Shown here: piece after piece, positions 1 through 6,730 of the stretch
Layout: each line of letters opens with the position of its first letter
How positions within the stretch are numbered: the first letter of the stretch is position 1
Origin: an uncultured Alistipes sp.
Lineage (GTDB): Bacteria > Bacteroidota > Bacteroidia > Bacteroidales > Rikenellaceae
Direction: 5' to 3'
NCBI GenBank assembly: GCA_937911745.1
Contig: CALDPX010000053.1
Coordinates: forward strand, 1 to 20,900
Length of the DNA: 20,900 nucleotides
Notes under the pieces: model-generated
Told to the model about the DNA's origin: nothing
Database searches by the model: none
Seen by the model: the letters and a program-made list of their open reading frames with translations, nothing else
Translations under genes and position numbers: made by a program

Positions 1-479
1 TACAAGGCGGAGAAGATTTTAACGGTAATAAGCACCGCCGCAATAAGTTTTATACCGGTGCCACAAAGAAATGCCGCAAAGGAGCCAAACGCCACCTTAA
101 AGGCGCGGGCGCTATCGGAACCATTGTGGGTGAGTTCGCCCACAAGAGCGCCGAAGAAAGGTCCCAAAATAAGTCCCAGAGGACCCATAAAGAAGCCGAC
201 AACTATGCCAATAAGAGAGCCGTTGGTCGCCGCCTTGGAACCTCCGAAACGTTTGGTCATAACAGCGGGAAGGAAGTTATCCAAGAGCGTGACACCTCCT
301 GCCACGACAGCCCACACAACAAGGTCGCTTGTTGTGAATGCTCCCGAGGAGAGGTGGCACAGCAACATACCCACCCAGCAGATGGGCACGCCGGGCAGGA
401 TGGGCACAACGCAGCCCACTACGCCCACAATGGTCAGAACAACGGCAACAATTTCGAGAATTTCCATAGCAATAAACAT
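1..479 (-). CDS. DUF456 family membrane protein (3' end at or beyond window edge)
   Basis: Read on the minus strand this is an open frame of 159 complete codons from ATG 479 to the left edge. The last two bases visible are TA, so the gene either stops with the next base or continues past the window. The product is very hydrophobic and rich in glycine and proline: an N-terminal membrane segment with the motif VGCVVPILPGVP, a central segment DNFLPAVMTKRFGGSKAATNG, then a glycine-rich helix pair (GIVVGFFMGPLGLILGPFFGALVGE) and a last hydrophobic stretch. The motifs match the DUF456 family of small inner-membrane proteins, whose function is unknown. Length fits the family's usual 160-170 residues, so little is missing. 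A second in-frame ATG at 467 is an alternative start. The gene is divergent from the helical-repeat gene at 742 and has its own promoter. Family call is firm; function is not known. Confidence 0.85.
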   Translation of the reverse strand, partial: MFIAMEILEIVAVVLTIVGVVGCVVPILPGVPICWVGMLLCHLSSGAFTTSDLVVWAVVAGGVTLLDNFLPAVMTKRFGGSKAATNGSLIGIVVGFFMGPLGLILGPFFGALVGELTHNGSDSARAFKVAFGSFAAFLCGTGIKLIAAVLITVKIFSAL

Positions 480-503
480 TTTGTTGGGGTTAATATACTT
501 CTA

Positions 504-534
504 CAAAGTTAGCAAATTGTGGCGACTTTGCAAT
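504..534 (-). promoter_or_regulatory. Bacteroidota-type promoter of the DUF456 gene
   Basis: On the minus strand TAACTTTG (511 down to 504) is an exact match to the TAnnTTTG -7 box of the Bacteroidota primary sigma factor. ATTG at 534-531 lies 19 bp upstream and fits the -33 TTTG element. Transcription would begin near 498, about 20 nt before the ATG at 479. Spacing and both boxes fit, which makes this one of the better promoter calls in the window. Confidence 0.65.
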
Positions 535-596
535 CTCTTTGTGATAGCGGGGGCAAAAAATAGGGGTTTATTATGTACAACTTACGGCTTTTTTTA

Positions 597-604
597 TACC
601 TTTG
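597..604 (+). promoter_or_regulatory. Candidate -7 box for the helical-repeat gene / ruvB transcript
   Basis: TACCTTTG matches TAnnTTTG exactly and points toward the gene at 742. No good -33 TTTG is visible about 20 bp upstream, so the promoter is incomplete by consensus. Transcription would start near 611 and give an untranslated leader of about 130 nt. Confidence 0.45.
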
Positions 605-610
605 TAGGGT

Positions 611-741
611 TGTTCGGCGGAGTTGGACATCGGAGCAAAATGGTTGTTATTTATCTCTTTAACTCTGATTGTGTGCTGGTTGTGGGGCACAACATAGTCG
701 GTCGGACAGCGTAGCGTTTTGCTCCAAAAATCATTTTACAA
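611..741 (+). promoter_or_regulatory. Possible structured 5' leader
   Basis: Between the candidate start site and ATG 742 two arms, GGAGCAAAATG (632-642) and CGTTTTGCTCC (715-725), can pair over 11 positions with one G-U. They enclose a perfect 6-bp hairpin GTTGTG/CACAAC (679-693, GGG loop). The long-range stem closes 17 nt before the start codon and so could mask or expose the initiation region. No known riboswitch class is recognised. The pairing is seen; the regulatory role is inferred. Confidence 0.35.
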
Positions 742-2361
742 ATGGAAAAAGCAACAAACTACAAGAAAAACGAAAAGCGAGAGGGTGTTTTCGAGCTTGT
801 GAAACTGATGAGCAAGTCGGAAAAGCGCAACTTCAAGCTCTACTCCACACGACTTGGCAGCAACGAGGGTGCGAAATTCCTGCTCCTCTTTGATTGCTTC
901 GACTCCATGGAGCAGTACGACGAGGCGAAGGTCTTGGCGCAGTGTCCTACCATCAGCAAGCAACAACTTCCCAATCTAAAAGCACATCTCTACAAACAGA
1001 TACTCACCTCACTCCGTATGTTGGGCGTACAACACTCGATGGCTTTGGAGGTGCGCGAACAGATAGACTTTGTGAAAATCCTCTTCGACAAGGGACTCTA
1101 TGGCGAGGCGCAAAAGTTGCTCGACAAGGTCGAAAAAAAGGTTAGGGAGTGTGAAATGATGGCAGACTACTTGGATGTTGTGGAGTTGCAGCGACAACTC
1201 AAAGTGCTCAGCTATTCGAGCGAGATGACCAAGGCTGCCGACCAGACGGCTAAGGCTGCTGTTGTCATTGCCGACCACCTCAACAATGTAGCAACGCTGT
1301 CTCGATTGGCAGTACAGTGCTATGCCCTCCATCAGAGTATCGGTTTTGCCCGCTCACAAAAGGACCTCGACAGGCTCGACGGATATTTCAAACCACGTAT
1401 AGAGGTTTTCGACGGCAAGGAGATGGGCTTCACGGAGCGTTTCTACTTCTATCAAGCGAAGGCTTGGTATTACTACATATGCCACAAAACCGCCTTGTCG
1501 TATCGCTACGCCCTCAAATGGGTTGCACACTTTACGGCACGTCCCGATATGAAGGAGCTGATGTACGACAGTTATATGCGTGGCTACTCGCAGGTGTTGG
1601 ACGGAATGTTCCTAATGCACAAGTACTCGGCATTTGTGCGTACACTCGAAGAGTTTGAGAAGGAGAGCCAGAGGCTCGGCACACTCAACGACAACGCAGC
1701 AATGATTTCGCAGGGCATACTCTTCACGGGGCAGCTCAATAAGTGCCTGATGTCGGGAACATACAAGGACGGACTTTGGATTGCCAAAAACATCGATTCA
1801 TACCTTAAAAAGTATGGAGACCGATTGACGTTGCATGAGAAAATGCCTCTCTACTACAAGGTGGCAACGCTCTATTTTGGCGACGGCAACTATGCCAAGT
1901 GCATCGAGTACCTCTCGTTTATTATTGCCGTTAAAGACCACAACATACGACGCGACTTACAGTGCTATGCCCGAATGTTGAACCTTATGGCCCTTTACGA
2001 TGCGGGCTTGGACTTCAACATCGACTATCAGATACGCTCGGTCTACTCCTTTATTGTAAAGATGAAAGATATGACCGAAATGAAGGACGAGTTATTATCC
2101 TTCTTCAAGAGTTTGGGCAACGTCAACGCACTCGACCTCAAAAAGGAACTCAAAATACTCTATGAACGCCTCTCGCCCTACGAGAACCACCCCTACGAAC
2201 GCCGTACATTCTACTACATCGACCTGCTGTCTTGGTTGGAGAGTAAAATCACAGACAAGAGTATGGGCGAGATTGTGAGGGCAAAATTTGAGGCATCACA
2301 AGCAAAGGAAACAAACAAACCCGATAATAAAAAATGGCTACATCGACTATTCGGAATATAG
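742..2361 (+). CDS. Hypothetical alpha-helical repeat (TPR-like) protein
   Basis: A 539-residue cytoplasmic protein with no signal peptide and no membrane segment. It begins with a basic, lysine-rich stretch, followed by LVKLMSKSEKRNFKLYSTR at residues 20-37; a similar 'SKSEKR-FKL' start occurs in uncharacterised Bacteroidota proteins of about 500 residues. The rest is almost wholly helical with pairs of aromatic/leucine helices that resemble degenerate TPR or other alpha-solenoid repeats, for example around residues 110-135, 230-260 and 365-390. No catalytic motif is visible. The 3' end overlaps the ruvB start by 28 nt in another frame, which suggests co-transcription and perhaps translational coupling. 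I do not recognise a function; a scaffold or protein-binding role is a guess from fold alone. The start ATG 742 follows an A-rich stretch typical of the phylum. Confidence 0.75.
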   Translation: MEKATNYKKNEKREGVFELVKLMSKSEKRNFKLYSTRLGSNEGAKFLLLFDCFDSMEQYDEAKVLAQCPTISKQQLPNLKAHLYKQILTSLRMLGVQHSMALEVREQIDFVKILFDKGLYGEAQKLLDKVEKKVRECEMMADYLDVVELQRQLKVLSYSSEMTKAADQTAKAAVVIADHLNNVATLSRLAVQCYALHQSIGFARSQKDLDRLDGYFKPRIEVFDGKEMGFTERFYFYQAKAWYYYICHKTALSYRYALKWVAHFTARPDMKELMYDSYMRGYSQVLDGMFLMHKYSAFVRTLEEFEKESQRLGTLNDNAAMISQGILFTGQLNKCLMSGTYKDGLWIAKNIDSYLKKYGDRLTLHEKMPLYYKVATLYFGDGNYAKCIEYLSFIIAVKDHNIRRDLQCYARMLNLMALYDAGLDFNIDYQIRSVYSFIVKMKDMTEMKDELLSFFKSLGNVNALDLKKELKILYERLSPYENHPYERRTFYYIDLLSWLESKITDKSMGEIVRAKFEASQAKETNKPDNKKWLHRLFGI

Positions 2362-3344
2362 AGACCGATGTGGATTTTGAGAACAAAATCCGCCCGCAGG
2401 AACTCGAAAACTTCCACGGTCAGCAGAAGATTGTGGACAACCTACGCATCTTCATCAAGGCGGCACTTATGAGAGGCGAGTCGCTCGACCACGTCTTGTT
2501 TCACGGACCTCCGGGATTGGGCAAGACCACCCTCGCCAACATTGTGGCAAACGAGATGGGCTCCACACTGAAAGTGACCAGCGGACCCGTGTTGGACAAA
2601 CCCGGCGACCTGGCAGGTCTGTTGACAAACCTCTCGGAGGGCGATGTACTCTTCATTGACGAAATACACCGCCTCAGCCCCATTGTGGAGGAGTACCTCT
2701 ACTCGGCTATGGAGGACTACAAGATTGATATTGTGCTCGACAAGGGTCCTTCGGCACGCTCCATACAGATAGAACTTGCACCCTTCACACTGATTGGTGC
2801 CACCACCCGCAGCGGCTTGCTTACCTCGCCACTAAGGGCAAGGTTTGGCATTACCTGCCATCTCGAATACTACGATACGGATGTGTTGAGCGGCATTGTA
2901 AAGCGTTCGGCAGGGATTTTGGGGGTAAGGATAGACGACAAGGCGGCACACGAGGTGGCTCTGCGCAGTCGTGGCACACCACGAATTGCCAACTCGCTAC
3001 TGAGGCGCGTGAGGGACTTTGCAATGGTTGAGGGCAATGGCTCCATTGACTTGCCTATTGCTCGCCGAGCATTGGAGGCTCTGAATATCGACTCGCGTGG
3101 CTTGGACGAGATGGACAACAAGATACTCCGCACGATTATCGAGAAATTTGGTGGCGGTCCTGTGGGCATCAACACCATTGCAACCTCGGTGAGCGAAGAG
3201 GCTGGCACCTTGGAGGATGTCTACGAGCCATTCCTCATCAAAGAGGGCTTCCTCAAACGCACCCCCCGAGGCAGGGAGGCTACCGACCTCGCCTACTCGC
3301 ATCTGGGCTACTCCAAAAACCCCGAGAGTGGAGTACTCTTTTAG
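2334..3344 (+). CDS. ruvB: Holliday junction branch migration ATPase RuvB
   Basis: RuvB is the hexameric AAA+ motor that, loaded by RuvA, drives branch migration of Holliday junctions during recombinational repair. At 336 residues it has normal length. Visible motifs: Walker A GPPGLGKT (58-65), Walker B LFIDEIHR (106-113), the RuvB-specific IVEEYLYSAMEDY stretch (117-129), sensor 1 GATTRSG (155-161), PLRARFG with the arginine finger region (166-172), RGTPRIANSLLRRVRDFA sensor 2, and the C-terminal winged helix ending in YEPFLIKEGFLKRTPRGRE. The N terminus lacks the long extension of some relatives. ATG 2334 lies inside the end of the upstream gene and is preceded by an A-rich run; it is the only in-frame ATG ahead of the conserved region. 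No ruvA or ruvC is present in this window. Identification is secure. Confidence 0.98.
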   Translation: MATSTIRNIETDVDFENKIRPQELENFHGQQKIVDNLRIFIKAALMRGESLDHVLFHGPPGLGKTTLANIVANEMGSTLKVTSGPVLDKPGDLAGLLTNLSEGDVLFIDEIHRLSPIVEEYLYSAMEDYKIDIVLDKGPSARSIQIELAPFTLIGATTRSGLLTSPLRARFGITCHLEYYDTDVLSGIVKRSAGILGVRIDDKAAHEVALRSRGTPRIANSLLRRVRDFAMVEGNGSIDLPIARRALEALNIDSRGLDEMDNKILRTIIEKFGGGPVGINTIATSVSEEAGTLEDVYEPFLIKEGFLKRTPRGREATDLAYSHLGYSKNPESGVLF

Positions 3345-3400
3345 GCTTTCGACCAAAAACAACAAAAACTCAATACATTAACACAAAAACAAAAGAAGTT

Positions 3401-4687
3401 ATGACGCAGAAAAAACAAAACTTCACGTTGCCTATTTTGGTGATGTTTATGCTCTTCTTTATGATTGCCTTTGTTACCAACTTGGCAGGCTCGATGGGCA
3501 AAATTTTGCAGAACCAATTTGAGGTAAGCAACGCTCTGGCGCAACTTGGCACACTTGCCAACTTCATCGCCTATGCTTGTATGGGTATCCCCGCAGGTAT
3601 CATCCTCAAACGCAAGGGTTACAAATTCACTTCTCTCTTGGCAGTAGTCATCGGCTTTGTGGGTGTGGGTATCCAATTCTTGGCTGGCTCGGCTGCACCC
3701 GAGAGCGCATTTGCCGTTTATGTTGCAGGTGCTTTTGTGGCAGGTTTCTCGATGTGCCTCCTGAACATCGTTGTGAACCCTATGCTCAACACCCTCGGTG
3801 GTGGTGGCAATAGGGGTAACCAACTCGTGCAGACGGGCGGTACCCTCAACTCGCTCGGTGGCACCATTACCCCCATCTTGGTGGGTTATCTTGTGGGCGG
3901 TAGTGTTGATACTGCAACCATTGCCGATGCATCGCCCGTTATGATTATCGCAATGGCAACCTTTGCTTTGGCTTTTGTTGTTATCACTCTCACCCGCATC
4001 CCCGAGCCCCATATGGAGACCGCCGAGGAGAAGGCAGCTCGTTTGGAGGCTAAAAAGAGCGGTAAGAAGGAGAAATATAGCGCACTCTCGTTCTGCCACT
4101 TCGCTTTGGGCGCACTTGCTATCTTCTGCTACGTTGGTATCGAGGTGGGTATCCCCAGCACCGCCGACCTCTATATGTCGAAACTCGCCGAGGTAGGTCC
4201 CGAGATTTCGGGTACCGTTGTGGGTGTCTATTGGTTCCTGATGCTTGTTGGTCGTACCATTGGTGCCATTGTGGGTGCTAAGGTGTCGAGCCGCACAATG
4301 ATGACCACCGTATGTATGGTCGCCATGGCGTTTATGCTCTGCATTATGTACATCCCCGAGACTATGTTGGTAACCATTCCTATTGTGAGCGTTAAGGTTC
4401 CTCTGGGTATGTTCTTTATGGCACTTACGGGTCTTTGCACCTCGGTTATGTGGGGCGCAATCTTCAACCTCGCAACCGAAGGTCTTGGCAAATATACTCC
4501 TATGGCTTCGGGTATCTTTATGGCACTTGTTTGCGGTGGTGGTATCATCCCATTCTTCCAGGGCTTGTTGGCAGACGGCGTTGGCTACCTCGGCAGCTAC
4601 TGGTTGCCCTTCGCTTGCCTTGCATACCTGCTCTTCTACGCACTGGTAGGCAGCAAGAACGTCAACAAAGACATCCCCGTAGAGTAG
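3401..4687 (+). CDS. FucP/GluP-type sugar:H+ symporter (MFS, FHS family)
   Basis: An inner-membrane transporter of 428 residues with about 12 hydrophobic segments split by a charged cytoplasmic loop (residues 203-226, many Lys/Glu). The stretch NPMLNTLGGGGNRGNQLVQTGGTLNSLGGTITP (126-158) is the hallmark of the fucose-galactose-glucose:H+ symporter family, to which E. coli FucP and Brucella GluP belong. It probably imports a hexose with protons; glucose/galactose is more usual than fucose for Bacteroidota members, but the substrate cannot be read from sequence. It lies 56 nt after ruvB with no clear promoter in between, so it may be read through from the ruvB transcript; the functional link to ruvB is not evident. 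Transcription is closed by the strong hairpin at 4711-4751. Start ATG 3401 follows an A-rich leader. Confidence 0.92.
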   Translation: MTQKKQNFTLPILVMFMLFFMIAFVTNLAGSMGKILQNQFEVSNALAQLGTLANFIAYACMGIPAGIILKRKGYKFTSLLAVVIGFVGVGIQFLAGSAAPESAFAVYVAGAFVAGFSMCLLNIVVNPMLNTLGGGGNRGNQLVQTGGTLNSLGGTITPILVGYLVGGSVDTATIADASPVMIIAMATFALAFVVITLTRIPEPHMETAEEKAARLEAKKSGKKEKYSALSFCHFALGALAIFCYVGIEVGIPSTADLYMSKLAEVGPEISGTVVGVYWFLMLVGRTIGAIVGAKVSSRTMMTTVCMVAMAFMLCIMYIPETMLVTIPIVSVKVPLGMFFMALTGLCTSVMWGAIFNLATEGLGKYTPMASGIFMALVCGGGIIPFFQGLLADGVGYLGSYWLPFACLAYLLFYALVGSKNVNKDIPVE

Positions 4688-4710
4688 TCACTCCCGACTC
4701 GCCCTACGGC

Positions 4711-4751
4711 ACACAAAAAAGGCTCTCCACTGCGGAGAGCCTTTTTTGTGT
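4711..4751. terminator. Bidirectional intrinsic terminator
   Basis: A perfect 18-bp inverted repeat (ACACAAAAAAGGCTCTCC at 4711-4728 and its complement at 4734-4751) with a 5-nt loop ACTGC. The GC core of 8 bp is followed by six T on the plus strand and, by symmetry, six T on the minus strand. It sits between the convergent sugar transporter and lipoprotein genes and can end both transcripts. Confidence 0.93.
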
Positions 4752-4766
4752 TTGGTGTTGGAGGAA

Positions 4767-6386
4767 TTATTTGGTGCTCCAAGTACCAGCATCCCACGAA
4801 CCTTCATTGATGGTATAGAGATTTTTACCATCGGTAGGGATAACAAGGTCTGCGGTCTGACTCCATTTGTTATTCCAGTTGTTTGCAGTGGTAGCCGAAT
4901 TCATACGGCAGAAAATAACATTGTCACCAGCAACGTAGCCAACAGGAATATTTACCTCATAAATGCCATCTGCATCTGTATCTGTCATACTTACCCAAAC
5001 ATTGCCACCATTATTGAAGAAGTAAGCAGCAAAGCGTGCGTTATCCTGTTTCCAATTTGCGTTGGGTGCAAGGTAAAGAACACTCTCCGTAACCTCAGGC
5101 TCCTCAACCACGGGTTCCTCACCATTTACAGTCTGCTCTACTGCGGTAGTGTAGTCTGCATCAACAGCCATGATGTAGATGTTGCAAGTATTTACATCAA
5201 AATAGATGTCGTAAGTACCAGCCTTCTCAACACACAAGTCGCCACCCTCTTTAACTGTGGTAATATATTTATTGGCTTGCAAATAATTTACATTGCCTGC
5301 ACCATATTTGTCAACCCACTCGGTTGCGGGTTTCCTTACCAAGAAGCCCTGTGCGTCATTTTTGAAAACAACATCCTCTGCAACCACAACGCCCTCTACG
5401 GGAGTGGTGTAGAAATAGATGTCGGTCCAAACATCGCTCTCCCAACCGCCTATAAGCGACCACTCAGACTCTGCGGGAACAAATACCTCGGGGAGTTCGG
5501 GATCCTCGGGCTCAGAGGGTACATTCTCCTCGCTGGGGTTGAACTGCAACTCGCTGTCGCCTACCCAGTCGGTAATCTCAGCCGAGAAGTCGGTGCCAAC
5601 AAGATTGTTGGTAATAGCAATGTCAACGGTAGCAACCTTACCTGCTTCGAGGTTGGCAGCGGCTGCAATGTTGAAATTGTACTGTTTGTCACCTACGGTC
5701 ACCAAAATACGGGGTGTAGCATCTGCCTGAGGAACAACAATAAGGGTATAGGACTCTTTGTCTGCAATCTTAGCCGCTTTGATGGTGCCTTTTTGACCCT
5801 TGACAGCAGAAGTGCCCTCTTTCAGATTGATAACAGCACTGCCATAAACATCGGCAAACATAACTCTCTCAACTGCCTCATCCAACTCGTTGTTGATGTT
5901 GATAACAACCTTCGACAGCGCGTGACGGAAGGGGAGAACAACCGTCTCCTTGGTAGGCTTCGAAGAGGTGGCTGCAACCAAAAGATCGGAAGCGGCATAA
6001 CCACCCTCCACACTCTGATCTGCCTCTACGGTGAAGGTATAACCCTCAGCATTGTATGCGCCCTCCTCTTCGTAGGGGTAGTATGCCAACACATCGGCTG
6101 TTACGGTGTTGTCGTCGTGCCAAAAGTTTACACACTCCGAAACAAGCGCACCATCTGTGACGGTATATTTTGCGTTGTTGAGGTGTACGCCATCGGTAAT
6201 GATGTGGAGACCGATTTGATCACCCTCCTCAAAGGCTGTGTCGGTAGCCTTTGTGAAGTTGTACATTTGTGCGCTAACTGCGATTTCCATCTCTCCACCG
6301 GGAGTTACGGGAGTCTCGGGCTCCTGACATGCGGTCACAGCTGTTGCTATACACAACACTGCTGCAAAAAATTTAGTGAATTTCAT
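4767..6386 (-). CDS. Surface lipoprotein: fimbrillin-like module fused to SusE/SusF-like glycan-binding modules
   Basis: A 539-residue lipoprotein with a lipobox ending at Cys20 (TAVTAC, followed by QEPE). Residues about 34-283 resemble the fimbrillin / Mfa-like family: GDQIGL at 55-60, AYYPY at 101-105, and the typical FRHALSKV at 153-160. After an acidic Pro/Glu linker (284-303), residues about 304-410 resemble the repeated beta-sandwich domain of SusE/SusF outer-membrane glycan-binding proteins (SEWSLIGGW, NDAQGFLVRKP, AGTYDIYFDVNTCNIYIM). After a second acidic linker, residues 435-538 form a tryptophan-rich module (YLAPNANWKQDNARFAAYF, FCRMN, WNNKWSQT, WDAGTWS) like starch/glycan-binding domains seen in Bacteroidota lipoproteins. 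No susC/susD pair or other pilus gene flanks it. It probably sits on the cell surface and binds a glycan or acts as an adhesin. Domain calls come from motif memory, not searches. Confidence 0.85.
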   Translation of the reverse strand: MKFTKFFAAVLCIATAVTACQEPETPVTPGGEMEIAVSAQMYNFTKATDTAFEEGDQIGLHIITDGVHLNNAKYTVTDGALVSECVNFWHDDNTVTADVLAYYPYEEEGAYNAEGYTFTVEADQSVEGGYAASDLLVAATSSKPTKETVVLPFRHALSKVVININNELDEAVERVMFADVYGSAVINLKEGTSAVKGQKGTIKAAKIADKESYTLIVVPQADATPRILVTVGDKQYNFNIAAAANLEAGKVATVDIAITNNLVGTDFSAEITDWVGDSELQFNPSEENVPSEPEDPELPEVFVPAESEWSLIGGWESDVWTDIYFYTTPVEGVVVAEDVVFKNDAQGFLVRKPATEWVDKYGAGNVNYLQANKYITTVKEGGDLCVEKAGTYDIYFDVNTCNIYIMAVDADYTTAVEQTVNGEEPVVEEPEVTESVLYLAPNANWKQDNARFAAYFFNNGGNVWVSMTDTDADGIYEVNIPVGYVAGDNVIFCRMNSATTANNWNNKWSQTADLVIPTDGKNLYTINEGSWDAGTWSTK

Positions 6387-6423
6387 CGAATTGTTTTTTA
6401 ATGTTTTGTGAATATAGTTAGTC

Positions 6424-6452
6424 CAAATTTATCCAAAACTCTCACAAAGATA
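6424..6452 (-). promoter_or_regulatory. Candidate promoter -7 boxes of the lipoprotein gene
   Basis: Two exact TAnnTTTG matches lie on the minus strand upstream of ATG 6386: TATCTTTG (6452-6445) and TAAATTTG (6431-6424). The first would give a leader of roughly 50 nt, the second about 30 nt. Neither has a clear TTTG element 19-21 bp further upstream, so I cannot say which is used. Confidence 0.45.
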
Positions 6453-6537
6453 CTACATTTTATTTACACATGCGAGTGAGTTGTCCCAATAGTTGTGATA
6501 TATAGAGGTTTGGCAGCTTTTGAGGGACGAATGGCAG

Positions 6538-6558
6538 AAGTTGAAAGTTAAAAGTTGG
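6538..6558. repeat. Three-unit 7-bp tandem repeat
   Basis: Units AAGTTGA, AAGTTAA and AAGTTGG run head to tail with no gap. This is the shortest of three heptamer arrays in the window. Confidence 0.6.
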
Positions 6559-6647
6559 GGATGAGAGAAATGGGAAAGATACCCCGCAGTTTACTTATTG
6601 CAAACGGGAAAACGCAGAGTGTGGAGAAAATTTTGTGCCAAACAAGA

Positions 6648-6690
6648 AGGCGAGTCCGCAGTTTACATGGCGTAAACTGCGGACTCGCTT
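6648..6690 (-). terminator. Long hairpin downstream of nrdJ, probable terminator
   Basis: A perfect 17-bp stem (GCGAGTCCGCAGTTTAC at 6650-6666, complement at 6672-6688) with loop ATGGC, extended by one G-T and one A-T pair. It begins 41 nt after the nrdJ stop codon in the direction of nrdJ transcription. The following minus-strand bases, CTTCTTGTTTGG, are only moderately T-rich, so it may work as a weak intrinsic terminator or an RNA-stabilising 3' stem. Confidence 0.6.
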
Positions 6691-6730
6691 ATTGAAGTGC
6701 GGTGCAACATTTACCCGCTATATGCGTTTT

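Larger units (their letters stand above)
6387..6730. other. 344-nt intergenic region between nrdJ and the lipoprotein gene
   Basis: No gene is visible. From nrdJ outward it holds a long hairpin (6648-6690), a second copy of the hairpin's CCGCAGTTTAC 11-mer (6584-6594), a three-unit heptamer repeat (6538-6558), and promoter-like boxes for the lipoprotein gene (6424-6452). Confidence 0.7.

Noticed and set aside
58..714. Plus-strand frames at the left edge (58-714, 126-512)
   Set aside because: They are opposite to the DUF456 gene, whose minus-strand frame has membrane segments, family motifs and a promoter.
4746..6401. 551-codon open frame on the plus strand, longer than the lipoprotein gene it covers
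   Set aside because: It is the antisense shadow of the minus gene. The minus frame has a lipobox, fimbrillin and Sus-like motifs and an upstream promoter; the plus frame has a valine/cysteine-rich composition with no domain logic and runs through the terminator hairpin.
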